Positions 7,877 to 14,903 of a stretch of DNA of 15,085 nucleotides are shown here, in pieces. Numbering within the stretch: position 1 is the stretch's first letter; every line of letters starts with the position of its first letter. The DNA is taken from NCBI GenBank assembly GCA_003223595.1, contig QHVR01000110.1:1189-16273 (forward strand), in the 5' to 3' direction. The notes under the pieces were generated by a model. That model ran no database searches and was not told the DNA's origin. It was given only the letters and a program-made list of their open reading frames with translations. Origin of the DNA: Acidobacteriota bacterium (GTDB taxonomy: Bacteria; Acidobacteriota; Terriglobia; Terriglobales; Acidobacteriaceae). The position numbers were made by a program, and so were the translations under genes.

Positions 7877-8207
7877 AAAACTTTGAATCCGCTATTGCGG
7901 TAGATGTTGTTGGGGGACTTCGGAGCGGAGTCTTACCAGAAACAGAGTATTGCCTCGCGAGGGAACCACCCGGATTGGAACAGGGAACTAAACGGGCAGA
8001 GGGTGTATGATCGAATGTGAATCCCTTGAAGCTTGATTTGCGCCGCTACATCTGCGAGCGAATCGCTCCTGCCGGGCTTTAGTCCATCCAGGTCCATCCC
8101 TCTTCTAAGCCGATCGCTGCGGCTATTGGTTTAGCTTCCCAAGACCATGCGAAGCGTGCACTCGGCTCGTGCTGCGTGTGCGCGGCATATCCCTTAAGAG
8201 GACTCTT
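7877..8207. other. 331-bp divergent spacer with no recognised gene
   Basis: The spacer lies between the AsmA-like gene (minus) and the dehydrogenase gene (plus), so it must hold both promoters, but no convincing -35/-10 pair was seen. A small perfect hairpin, GAGCG-AAT-CGCTC, lies at 8056-8068. A 21-codon GTG frame at 8017-8082 exists, but nothing supports it as a gene. Otherwise nothing notable was found. Confidence 0.4.
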
Positions 8208-9398
8208 ATGAAACTTCTAGTGATTGGTTCGGGCATGATGGGTTCGGCAGCGGCGTTCGACATGGCGCGCACGCCGCAGGTGGAGTCGGTGACATTGGCC
8301 GACAGCGATGGAAAGCGGGCGCGCGAGGTCGCGGCTCGCGTAAACCGCATCACAGGCGGAAAGAAGGTGCGGAGCGCTGTTCTGGACGCTGCCAACGAAA
8401 AGGCTGCTGCGAAAGTGATGCGAGGCCACGATGCGACGCTCTCGGCCGTGCCTTATTTTTTGAACTTAGGGTTGGCGCGAGCTGCGATCGAGGCGCGATG
8501 CCATTTTGCTGACCTCGGCGGAAACAACACAGTGGTCCGGCAGGAACTCGCGCTCGCCAAGAAGGCAGAGAAACGCGGCGTGGCGCTGGCGCCCGATTGC
8601 GGACTCTCTCCCGGGATGGCGTCGATTCTGGGCGGCGAATTGGTGCGACGCCTGGGCGGACGCGCAGATGCTTTGAAGCTCTATGTAGGAGGACTTCCCC
8701 TAAGGCCAACTGCGCCATTCCATTACCAGTTGGTATTTTCGGTGGAAGGTCTGATCAATGAGTACGTAGAACCCGCGCGCATCTTGCGCAAGGGGAAGCT
8801 CACAATGATCGATCCGCTCACCGAGCCGGAGGAGTTCCAGATTTCGGGGTTCGCGCCCCTGATTGCCTTCCACACTTCGGGCGGTACTTCGACGTTACCG
8901 GAGACGTTTGAAGGCCGGGTGGGCGAGTGCTTCGAAAAAACTCTCCGTTATCCCGGGCACTACGACCTGCTTTGCGAGCTAAACGAACTGGGATTGTTCT
9001 CGAGCGAGAAGATGAAATTCGGCAAAGCGGAAATTGCGCCGCGCGCCATGATGTCAAAAATCTTCGAGGGAAAGTTTGCGTCGAAAGGGCCAGACGTGTG
9101 CATCATGCGCCTGGAAGCTCACGAGTCGGTTAATGGTGCGGGAGTCCGGGGTTTGCTGGGCTGCCGTCTGAAAGGGCGTGTAGCGACATTCACCATGGTG
9201 GATTCTTATGACGCAAAGACCGACATGAGCGCCATGATGCGAACGACCGCGTTTCCGGCTTCGATTGTTGTGCAGATGCTGGCGTCGGGAGCGATCCCAA
9301 AACTCGGAGGCGTATTGCAGGAGCGGGATGTCCCGGCGGACCTGTTTCTGGCGGAGGTTGAGAAGAGGGGAATCAAGATTGAATACAGCATGGAGTAG
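8208..9398 (+). CDS. Saccharopine dehydrogenase / L-lysine dehydrogenase family oxidoreductase
   Basis: This is a 396-residue cytoplasmic oxidoreductase. The N-terminus MKLLVIGSGMMGSAAAFDMA is a Rossmann NAD(P)-binding fold with GxGxxG, followed by an acidic residue at the end of strand 2 (LADSD). The middle has LSAVPYFLNLGLARAAIEA, FADLGGN and DCGLSPGM. It then has the GGLP...VFSVEGLINEYVEPA segment shared by lysine 6-dehydrogenases and saccharopine dehydrogenase-like enzymes. The length fits lysine 6-dehydrogenase. The substrate (lysine, saccharopine or another amino acid) cannot be settled from sequence. The start is ATG 8208, with AGGA 5 nt upstream; an in-frame upstream start at 8169 adds 13 unlike residues and was not chosen. 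It appears monocistronic. Confidence 0.85.
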   Translation: MKLLVIGSGMMGSAAAFDMARTPQVESVTLADSDGKRAREVAARVNRITGGKKVRSAVLDAANEKAAAKVMRGHDATLSAVPYFLNLGLARAAIEARCHFADLGGNNTVVRQELALAKKAEKRGVALAPDCGLSPGMASILGGELVRRLGGRADALKLYVGGLPLRPTAPFHYQLVFSVEGLINEYVEPARILRKGKLTMIDPLTEPEEFQISGFAPLIAFHTSGGTSTLPETFEGRVGECFEKTLRYPGHYDLLCELNELGLFSSEKMKFGKAEIAPRAMMSKIFEGKFASKGPDVCIMRLEAHESVNGAGVRGLLGCRLKGRVATFTMVDSYDAKTDMSAMMRTTAFPASIVVQMLASGAIPKLGGVLQERDVPADLFLAEVEKRGIKIEYSME

Positions 9399-9406
9399 GG
9401 GAAGTC

Positions 9407-9432
9407 TCGCCAGGCTGAGCAGCCACAGGCGA
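9407..9432 (+). terminator. Stem-loop just after the dehydrogenase stop, terminator-like without U tract
   Basis: TCGCC at 9407-9411 pairs with GGCGA at 9428-9432, and GGCT (9413-9416) pairs with AGCC (9421-9424) around a GAGC loop. The hairpin lies 9 nt after the stop codon, but the following bases (AAAGTGCC) hold no T run. It is therefore either a transcript-end or stabilising structure, or a weak or factor-dependent terminator. Confidence 0.35.
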
Positions 9433-9509
9433 AAAGTGCCCAAAACCCGGGTCAGCGCACGAATTGTAAATTGAGTGCAGTAGCTCGCATGCTTCATGTA
9501 ACTGTCGAA

Positions 9510-9525
9510 TGGCACGAAGGTGGCG
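9510..9525 (+). promoter_or_regulatory. Candidate sigma-54 (-24/-12) promoter for the PEP-CTERM gene
   Basis: The site reads TGGCACGAAGGTGGCG. Against the RpoN consensus TGGCACG-N4-TTGC it matches 10 of 11 defined positions, including the invariant GG and GC at the right 12-bp spacing. The one mismatch is the second T of the -12 element. It points at the PEP-CTERM gene. A start of transcription near 9536 would give a leader of roughly 215-250 nt. Exosortase/PEP-CTERM systems often include the PrsK/PrsR regulators, with PrsR a sigma-54 activator, which makes the site credible. No activator gene or binding site was seen in the window. Confidence 0.5.
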
Positions 9526-9535
9526 TTACTAAACG

Positions 9536-9752
9536 GCGCAATTTTTGGTGTACTTCCTGCACAGGAAAAAGCAAAGATTTTGTATGCAAAGCGGTGCAAG
9601 TCTCTGCTAGCATGGTGCCCATCCAGACCCACATCCTCCGTGTTATCTGAGAGGTGGACGCCCCCGGGATGGCAGTCTAAGTGCACCTGTGCAATCGGGT
9701 GCGTTCGGTCCAGAGATCCCAGAATCTGGCCCGATCAAAGGTAGGGTAGAAG
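9536..9752 (+). promoter_or_regulatory. Long leader upstream of the PEP-CTERM gene, possible structured RNA
   Basis: No credible gene lies here. Several short blocks recall pieces of the c-di-GMP-I (GEMM) riboswitch in the right order: CACAGG (9560-9565), ATGCAAAGC (9584-9592) and GGGATGGCAG (9666-9675). The P2 stem with its GNRA loop is not convincingly formed, and the middle segment is long. Further on are a near-perfect palindrome TGCAC-CT-GTGCA (9682-9693) and a small stem CCAGA/TCTGG around 9710-9729. The region could be a regulatory leader; the riboswitch reading is weak. Confidence 0.2.
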
Positions 9753-9785
9753 TTGTCGAGTCAACCGGAAGCAGGTCGTGTAGTC

Positions 9786-10739
9786 ATGCGGCGGCGGTGT
9801 AGCACTCGCCACCGGCGGCATCGCCGGATTCGGCGCGCGCTGTTAATTACCCTCTGCGCCCTGTCAGTCCTGAGCGTCTCATCGGTTCTCTTACAACGCC
9901 TCAGTCCCTCTCTGTTCCGAGCAAGCTCGCATATTACGGAGGCGAATACCTCTGAGCAAGCGGCGCAGAAGACGCTGGATCTGTTCCAGCAAGAGGCGAG
10001 GCGCGAGATGGGGCGGCGCCCGATTTACCCCTACTCCGTCATTTCAGGGGGAGTGCGGAGCGGGCACGAATTGAAAGCGGCCGTCGAGCAGGATCCGATT
10101 GTGGCGCTGCACTACGCCGGGTTCGACTACGCGCATGCGCGCCTGGTGCAATTGTTGACGGAGCGAACGGTTTATCTCTCTTATCGCATCGGCAACCGGG
10201 TTTACTGGACGCGTCACCGGGTGAAATTACACAAAGGTGAAACGCTGCTTACGGACGGGAAGATGACCGCGCGAACGCGTTGCGCGAACCGCGTGGAAGA
10301 AGCGCCGCAGCAGGAAAGCTCGAGCATGGAGCCGCCGGCGGCAAAGTTTGACGAGCCCCTGATGCCCGCCATAGGACCGGGATTGGCAACATCGCCAGTT
10401 CCTTTCCGAACTTCGCTGGAACGTGCTGCGGTGGCGCCGCCGCTTAATATGTATGATCCCATCGGCGGAGGAGGCTGGACTCCATTTGCGCCGCCACCGC
10501 TCCCGAATGTCTGTGGAATCTCGGGCACGAAAAAGCCTGGAAACAAGGGGACCGCGGTTGCGGGCGCGACTGCACACACCGGGAAGAGTAAGAATAAGAA
10601 CGTCGATGTCTGCGGCGGGGGATCGACCAGCGAAGTTCCTGAACCCAGCACGTGGGTGCTGATGATTACGGGTATGGCGGCCCTGCTGTGGATGGCGCGG
10701 CACCGGCTCTCCCCGGCTACTCTTCTGAATCACTCTTAA
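9786..10739 (+). CDS. PEP-CTERM sorting-domain protein, function unknown
   Basis: This is a 317-residue surface or exported protein with a very basic N-terminus (Arg/His-rich, about 1-17), then a hydrophobic export helix (18-36). The C-terminus is a classic PEP-CTERM tag: VPEPSTW (284-290), a hydrophobic helix, then the basic ARHRL. Such tags are processed by an exosortase (EpsH-type), which is not in this window. The middle (about 45-160) is a compact unknown domain with IYPYSVISGGVRSG and VYLSYRIGNRVYWTRHRV. A Pro-rich linker (about 200-240) follows, then two cysteines (243 and 276) around a Lys/Gly/Asn-rich loop. ATG 9786 gives a normal signal peptide; TTG 9753 would add 11 residues. A strong terminator follows. 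Confidence 0.8.
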   Translation: MRRRCSTRHRRHRRIRRALLITLCALSVLSVSSVLLQRLSPSLFRASSHITEANTSEQAAQKTLDLFQQEARREMGRRPIYPYSVISGGVRSGHELKAAVEQDPIVALHYAGFDYAHARLVQLLTERTVYLSYRIGNRVYWTRHRVKLHKGETLLTDGKMTARTRCANRVEEAPQQESSSMEPPAAKFDEPLMPAIGPGLATSPVPFRTSLERAAVAPPLNMYDPIGGGGWTPFAPPPLPNVCGISGTKKPGNKGTAVAGATAHTGKSKNKNVDVCGGGSTSEVPEPSTWVLMITGMAALLWMARHRLSPATLLNHS

Positions 10740-10798
10740 TAGCGACCGCAACAACCTCGTTCTGTCGTTCCGTTTGCATTTGGCGGACGCATTCCGAT

Positions 10799-10830
10799 AG
10801 CCTTCAGGCCTATTTTCCTGGAGGCTTTTT
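10799..10830 (+). terminator. Intrinsic (rho-independent) terminator after the PEP-CTERM gene
   Basis: AGCCTTCAGG (10799-10808) pairs with CCTGGAGGCT (10817-10826) as a 10-bp stem with one G-T wobble. The loop is CCTATTTT, and TTTT (10827-10830) then CTT follow directly. It lies 60 bp after the stop codon and is the clearest terminator in the window. It should separate the PEP-CTERM transcript from the fragment downstream. Confidence 0.8.
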
Positions 10831-10863
10831 CTTGCCCGCTCAATCACTGTTCCTCGTCTGGGT

Positions 10864-11196
10864 TTTTCGGATTTGAAGTATTCCATGGGATTCAGTCTGG
10901 ACGAGGACGGTAAGCTCTCCGACGTAATCACAGGATCTCCGGCATATGAGGCCGGAATTGGACCGGGGATGAAACTGCTGGCAGTCAATGGAAGAAAATG
11001 GTCGCCGGAAGTCGTACAGGCGGCGCTCAAGAGCGCACAGCGAAGCGAGGCTGCTATCGAACTGCTGGTGGTGAACGCTCAATTCATTCGCACTTACTCG
11101 GTGGCCTATCACGATGGCGAGAAGAATCCGCACCTGGAGCGAGTTACGGAACAGCCGGATATATTAGGTGAGATCTTGAAGCCGATGTCCCACTAG
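10864..11196 (+). pseudogene. Orphan C-terminal PDZ domain of an M61-family peptidase (gene remnant)
   Basis: The frame encodes about 107 residues, starting DLKYSMGFSLDEDGKLSDVI. SPAYEAGIGPGMKLLAVNGR, YHDGEKNPHLERV and DILGEILKPM follow. This is the PDZ domain plus tail found at the very C-terminus of M61 (glycyl aminopeptidase-like) peptidases, which have around 550-650 residues. The catalytic HEXXH part is absent: the intrinsic terminator of the previous gene stands immediately upstream, and the frame closes at a TAG at 10798. Possible starts are TTG 10873 and ATG 10885, neither with a good ribosome binding site. It is most likely the stump of a deleted peptidase gene. A stand-alone PDZ protein is the alternative. 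Confidence 0.65.
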
Positions 11197-11245
11197 AGAA
11201 CCTGAAGTTCAAACACCAAAGTAACGTCCGGGCGGAATAGGGCAC

Positions 11246-11254
11246 TGTTACAAT
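11246..11254 (+). promoter_or_regulatory. Candidate extended -10 promoter for the AMIN protein gene
   Basis: TGTTACAAT contains the extended -10 element (TG-n) plus TACAAT, five of six matches to TATAAT. There is no recognisable -35 at normal spacing, which is tolerated in extended -10 promoters. Transcription would start near 11261, giving a leader of about 36 nt before ATG 11297. Confidence 0.4.
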
Positions 11255-11296
11255 CGACCCCAGATCAGCCTCAAAATTTTGTAAAGGTCTCCCCCC

Positions 11297-12265
11297 ATGC
11301 GTAGATTCTTGCGATCGGCGGCCGTCCGGCTTGGGATCGCCCTCGGGTGTGTTTTCCTAAGTACGCTTCCTGCTCCCGCGCAAGTCTCAGTGCGTTCCGT
11401 CAAGGTGTTGAACGGCAGAGATACGGTCGAGATCGAGGTCGAGGCCAGCGAACGCATTGTGCCGCAGACGCAAGTGCTCTCCGGTCCCGATCGCCTGGTG
11501 GTGGATTTTCCGAATGCCCTTCCCAGCAACCAGCTGCGCAGCCAGTCTGTGGATCGCGGCGAGGTTAAGAGCGTTCGGGTGGGACTCTACCAGTCCAAAC
11601 CACCCGTGACGCGGTTGGTGGTCGACCTCAGAAGTGCGCGGTCCTACCAGATATTCCCGTCCGGCCGCACCGTAATGATCAAGGTGATGGGCGGAGCTAG
11701 TGCAACCGATGACTCGGCTGTGGCGAACGCTCCAGCGAAGCGGGCAGCCCTTGTCGCAGCTACATACACCACGAGCAGGGAACCGGTGCAAGTTGTGAAT
11801 GCCCCGCGAACGCCACTTGAGGTCACGTTTCGGAATGGATCGCTGAGCATCGTCGCGAACAAGGCCACATTGTCGGAAGTTCTTTATGCGGTGCAGCAGC
11901 GCACAGGGGCCGACATTTCCATTCCGGCGGGAGCGGAGCAGGAACACGTCGTTGCCGAGCTGGGTCCGGGACCTGCGCCGGAAGTTCTCGCGCGGCTGCT
12001 AAATGGGTCCAATTTCAATTTTCTGATTTTGAGTGCGCCGGATAATCCGGGCCACGTAGAGCGCGTGGTCCTAAGCCCGCGGGATAGCGGGGAGATGCCG
12101 TTGGCTCCAATGCAAACTACAGCGCAAGCTCCCGATGAGGATGCGACTCCCGCCGAACAGCCAGCGAGCGATGTTGCGGCAGCGCCAACTCCCGCCATGC
12201 CGCAGGAGCCGCAGAATGGGCAACAAGGGCCTCCGGCAGTAGGCGACGATCCCAACAACCAATAA
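11297..12265 (+). CDS. Exported AMIN + STN-like domain protein (secretin front end without the pore)
   Basis: This is a 322-residue protein with a Sec signal peptide (basic MRRFLRSAAVR, hydrophobic core, probable cleavage after APA at residue 28). An AMIN domain follows (about 30-130), with LVVDFPNALPSN and VRVGLYQSKPPVTRLVVDL. AMIN domains target PilQ and amidases to periplasmic peptidoglycan. A second short domain (about 175-250, VTFRNGSLSIVANKATLSEVLYAV...ADISIP) resembles the STN domain at the N-terminus of secretins and TonB-dependent proteins. The tail from about 265 is Pro/Ala/Gln-rich and disordered. The secretin barrel of PilQ is missing. The start ATG 11297 has AAGG 9 nt upstream. 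It converges on the Tad cluster with a 2-bp gap, so a role in pilus or secretion assembly is possible but unproven. Confidence 0.75.
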   Translation: MRRFLRSAAVRLGIALGCVFLSTLPAPAQVSVRSVKVLNGRDTVEIEVEASERIVPQTQVLSGPDRLVVDFPNALPSNQLRSQSVDRGEVKSVRVGLYQSKPPVTRLVVDLRSARSYQIFPSGRTVMIKVMGGASATDDSAVANAPAKRAALVAATYTTSREPVQVVNAPRTPLEVTFRNGSLSIVANKATLSEVLYAVQQRTGADISIPAGAEQEHVVAELGPGPAPEVLARLLNGSNFNFLILSAPDNPGHVERVVLSPRDSGEMPLAPMQTTAQAPDEDATPAEQPASDVAAAPTPAMPQEPQNGQQGPPAVGDDPNNQ

Positions 12266-12267
12266 GC

Positions 12268-13707
12268 CTATGGTGGCGTGATGAGGCGGATCGGCACGGG
12301 AGAAGTGCCGGTGACAGGGCTGCCGGTTGGATTCGTGCCGTTACCGCAACCGCTAACGTTGAGCACGGTTAGACTCCTGTTGCCATTCACGTCCACGGCG
12401 TTGATGAATACTTGCAAGAATCCGACGAACGTTAGGTTCGACACCGCGTTGGTGGGGACAGCCGGCTTGGCGATCTGGTCGTAGATGGGCATGGAGATAA
12501 TCGAGTTGCTACTCGTTATCGGGGTACCCGCAAAAGTTGCACCCATCGGATTACTGCTTCCCGCCAGGATCTGAAATGGATAGCTCGAAGGGGCACCAAG
12601 AGGGGTTTGGCTGAGATAATCCTGACCACTTGAAGTGGTGATGTTGCTTGCATCCGTCTGGTGAATCAAACACTCGATGCCGTCCGTGATCGAGTTCACG
12701 CCCGGGTTGTGCTTCGTCAAATCGACCGCATTGGCATTGGGCACTCCACACTGGTAGTTGGTGGGAGCATCGCAGCCCTCAATGGCGGATTCATACGGAT
12801 CACCACCGCTACAAGAAGGAAGGCCAGTCACTGCCGTGCCCACCTGGCCGGGCAGTCCCAGAGTATTCGGAGGGCCGCGCATGAAGCCGGAGCCATCGTT
12901 GTAGTTGACCTGCGGTTGTACGATCAGGTCGCAATAATTTGGGTTTCCGTGTTTGCAGTCAGGAACCAACCAGAATGTTTCTCCAATTACCCCAGTGGCG
13001 CCGGCGCCATTGAGAGAGATGCCTGGGCGCTGGATCGCCCCAGTGGCCCGGTCGACAAGGGGCCCGCCCCCGATCGGATCCAGATTGGGGATGACCCATG
13101 GTTTAACGCAGCGCGGTTGCACGGGAGTGATGGTTCCGGTAGTTTCATTGCCACCAGCCGAACCCGACGGATTGAAGGCCTCCGCTGTAGCGCTAACGGT
13201 TACGCTGTTAGGGGAAGCTCCCCAAAAACGGGAAAAGAAATTGGGCAAACCAGCCTGGGTTAGCTGCACGGTCACCATGGGATTGACGCCGAAGGCTGAG
13301 GTAGTGAGGGTGGTGCAATCGGAGGTTGCGGTGCCAACCGTCCCGTCTGTGCCAGCCGAATAGGTGACAGTGACCGTGGGCGAGGTTTGGCTCCCGACCG
13401 CGTTCTCTGCGGCTAGTGCCTGCGCAGCGTGTTTGGCAGCGCCGTTGGGGCCGCAGATAGCACTCCAATGAGTCGTCGAATTGTCAGGGTCACCGGTGAT
13501 CCCCGAGATGGAAAGAACCCGGGCTGCCGCCAGCGCGGCTGCGTCGGCTGAGCGTTGAGCCTCTTCACGAGCCAAATAGAGAGTGACCAGGTCAATTGAG
13601 AGCACTGCCATGCCTATGATGGCGACCATGGCCAACGCGACCAGGGCGATGGTGATTCCCAACTCTCCCTGGCGCACTCGCGACTTCAAAATTAGCGGCT
13701 TTTTCAT
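12268..13707 (-). CDS. Tad/Flp pilus assembly protein, TadG-like N-terminus
   Basis: This is a 479-residue protein. The N-terminal 65 residues form a TadE/TadG-type signal anchor: GELGITIALVALAMVAIIGM, then SIDLVTLYLAREEAQRSADAAALAAAR. This is the Tad N-terminal motif with one membrane helix (about 18-40) and a following Ala-rich coiled helix. The rest is a Gly/Ser/Thr/Asn-rich exported region with many cysteines, mostly paired with nearby Pro/Gly (RCVKPW, PDCKHGNPNYCDL, SCSGGDPYESAIEGCDAP), so disulfides are likely. No VWA domain, common at the C-terminus of TadG, was recognised. ATG 13707 lies 6 nt after the stop of the preceding pseudopilin, with AAGGG between them. It is the last gene of the cluster and converges on the AMIN gene. 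Confidence 0.85.
   Translation of the reverse strand: MKKPLILKSRVRQGELGITIALVALAMVAIIGMAVLSIDLVTLYLAREEAQRSADAAALAAARVLSISGITGDPDNSTTHWSAICGPNGAAKHAAQALAAENAVGSQTSPTVTVTYSAGTDGTVGTATSDCTTLTTSAFGVNPMVTVQLTQAGLPNFFSRFWGASPNSVTVSATAEAFNPSGSAGGNETTGTITPVQPRCVKPWVIPNLDPIGGGPLVDRATGAIQRPGISLNGAGATGVIGETFWLVPDCKHGNPNYCDLIVQPQVNYNDGSGFMRGPPNTLGLPGQVGTAVTGLPSCSGGDPYESAIEGCDAPTNYQCGVPNANAVDLTKHNPGVNSITDGIECLIHQTDASNITTSSGQDYLSQTPLGAPSSYPFQILAGSSNPMGATFAGTPITSSNSIISMPIYDQIAKPAVPTNAVSNLTFVGFLQVFINAVDVNGNRSLTVLNVSGCGNGTNPTGSPVTGTSPVPIRLITPP
12292..12310. terminator. Small perfect hairpin at the tadG/AMIN convergence
   Basis: CGGCAC (12292-12297) and GTGCCG (12305-12310) flank a 7-nt loop. It lies 27 bp after the AMIN stop and inside the last codons of the TadG-like gene. 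It lacks a T tract on either strand, so it is only a candidate bidirectional end structure for the two converging transcripts. Confidence 0.22.
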
Positions 13708-13713
13708 GACCCT

Positions 13714-14352
13714 TCAGTTCTCATTCATCGCGACCGCCACGCCTCCGATTTGCGCGGGCAGGGAAGTGCTCGGCCCAAAGTAGGTGGACACGCGTCCAAA
13801 TTTCCAAGCATAGGCATATTCGATACTTACGCAGGTTCCAACAATCGCCGTTTGACTAGTGACGGTTTGCGATGCGCATGAGGGTAATGGCGGTGTCGTT
13901 GAGTTCACGGGAAAAACATACCCTCGGTTAATGGTCAGCGTGATCCCACAAGGTGAGCCGCTAGTGGGCGTTACTTTGTACCGCCAAGTCAGGGAGCCCA
14001 GCGGGCTCACGCTCCCGGCCGTCACACCACAGTCGTAAAGGTGATTTACGGTCAGGTAATTCTTCACCACCTTGAAGGCATCGACCACAGAGATAGGGGC
14101 GGTTCCGGCAGTGAACGTACTGCCGAGATCGTTAGCCGGATCGGCGGCCGCAATTCTGGAGGCCTCCCGCGCAACATTGGTCAGCTTCTGCTTCAACGTG
14201 AATGCTCCGCTGAAGTCGAAAATTCCAACTACGAATAAGACGAGCAATGGTAGAGAAACTGCGAACTCGACAAGTTGGGCGGCGTGCTCATCTTTCCACA
14301 TAGTGGCGCGCTTCGCGACCAGGGATCCTGGAAAAATGTGTTTGAAAGTCAC
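13714..14352 (-). CDS. TadE/TadF-like pseudopilin
   Basis: This 212-residue minor pilin-like protein belongs to the TadE family. After a short N-terminus comes the TadE motif DEHAAQLVEFAVSLPLLVLF with the conserved Glu29. The membrane helix (about 27-48) and the NVAREASRIAA helix that lines the pseudopilin follow. The C-terminal domain is Ser/Thr-rich with four cysteines (DCG, PCG, SCA, TCV) and probably folds outside the membrane. GTG 14352 was chosen because it overlaps the upstream stop as GTGA and has GGAG 6 nt before it. A longer frame reaches 14553 but would run through the neighbour and gives an unlike N-terminus. ATG 14301 is a later alternative. It is probably translationally coupled to the upstream gene. 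Confidence 0.83.
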   Translation of the reverse strand: MTFKHIFPGSLVAKRATMWKDEHAAQLVEFAVSLPLLVLFVVGIFDFSGAFTLKQKLTNVAREASRIAAADPANDLGSTFTAGTAPISVVDAFKVVKNYLTVNHLYDCGVTAGSVSPLGSLTWRYKVTPTSGSPCGITLTINRGYVFPVNSTTPPLPSCASQTVTSQTAIVGTCVSIEYAYAWKFGRVSTYFGPSTSLPAQIGGVAVAMNEN

Positions 14353-14903
14353 TGATTCTCCAGGCGAACCAGAGCCGAAGCGTTCAGCAGGATCTGCTGC
14401 TTGTTCAGCGAAGTAAAGGGAAACCAGAACTGAAATGGATATTGAAACGAAACCGAGATGCCACATACTCCGCTGGTGTTCGACAGTTGCACAGGGGTTT
14501 TCACGCAAATGCCGTTCGGAGGGCAGTTCCCCTGGTTTGTTCCTGGGGGACAATAGACCAAGGTAGGAGGCGATGGGGATTTCGCCTTCGAGGGATCAAG
14601 TTTCGACGTAGTCAAGGCGCTATTTACAGCGGCGGTCGCATTCGCGGTCGCTGAATTTCCACCAGTGCAAGTGGTACAGTACGGCGCGGCACCGGCGCGC
14701 GCTCCCTCCTGCGCGGCGCGGGTGATCGCACCGTAGATGCTGAATGCCTGCCCGAACCAGAAGATCCCAAGCAACATCATGAACATCAGGGGTAGAACGG
14801 CGGCTGCTTCGGCGATCTCGGTGGCGCGCGTTTCAACAGCTAGCCTGCGGAAAACGCTCGACACACGTTTCATGGTTGTACCCACGATCGTCGTAACCAT
14901 CAT
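14349..14903 (-). CDS. TadE-like pseudopilin, Cys-rich insert
   Basis: This is a 184-residue TadE-type pseudopilin. The motif TEIAEAAAVLPLMFMMLLGIFW gives the conserved Glu and membrane helix (about 29-52), followed by ITRAAQEGARAGA. The exported part has six cysteines in short Pro/Gly contexts (YCTTCTG, YCPPG, NCPPNGIC, GVCGI) and ends with FQYPFQFWFPF and ALVRLENQ. ATG 14903 has GAGGTG 7 nt upstream and overlaps the stop of the prepilin peptidase gene as ATGA; ATG 14873 is a weaker alternative. In Tad systems such proteins are matured by the TadV/CpaA peptidase, which is encoded just upstream. Confidence 0.87.
   Translation of the reverse strand: MMVTTIVGTTMKRVSSVFRRLAVETRATEIAEAAAVLPLMFMMLLGIFWFGQAFSIYGAITRAAQEGARAGAAPYCTTCTGGNSATANATAAVNSALTTSKLDPSKAKSPSPPTLVYCPPGTNQGNCPPNGICVKTPVQLSNTSGVCGISVSFQYPFQFWFPFTSLNKQQILLNASALVRLENQ

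Noticed and set aside
8017..8082. 21-codon GTG frame in the 7877-8207 spacer
   Set aside because: It has only a weak purine-rich upstream stretch, no homology that could be recalled, and no operon link.
9054..9686. Minus-strand open frame of 210 codons
   Set aside because: It covers the dehydrogenase 3' end and the sigma-54 leader in antisense; its translation is Arg/His-rich and domain-free.
10227..11030. Minus-strand open frame of 267 codons
   Set aside because: It runs antisense to the PEP-CTERM gene, its terminator and the M61 remnant; its Arg/Ser-rich composition is typical of a shadow frame.
12661..13263. Plus-strand open frame of 200 codons
   Set aside because: It is antisense to the TadG-like gene, with no motif.
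14353..14553. Extended N-terminus of the second pseudopilin
   Set aside because: The extra 67 codons lie fully within the preceding pseudopilin gene in another frame, and the GTGA overlap gives a better start.
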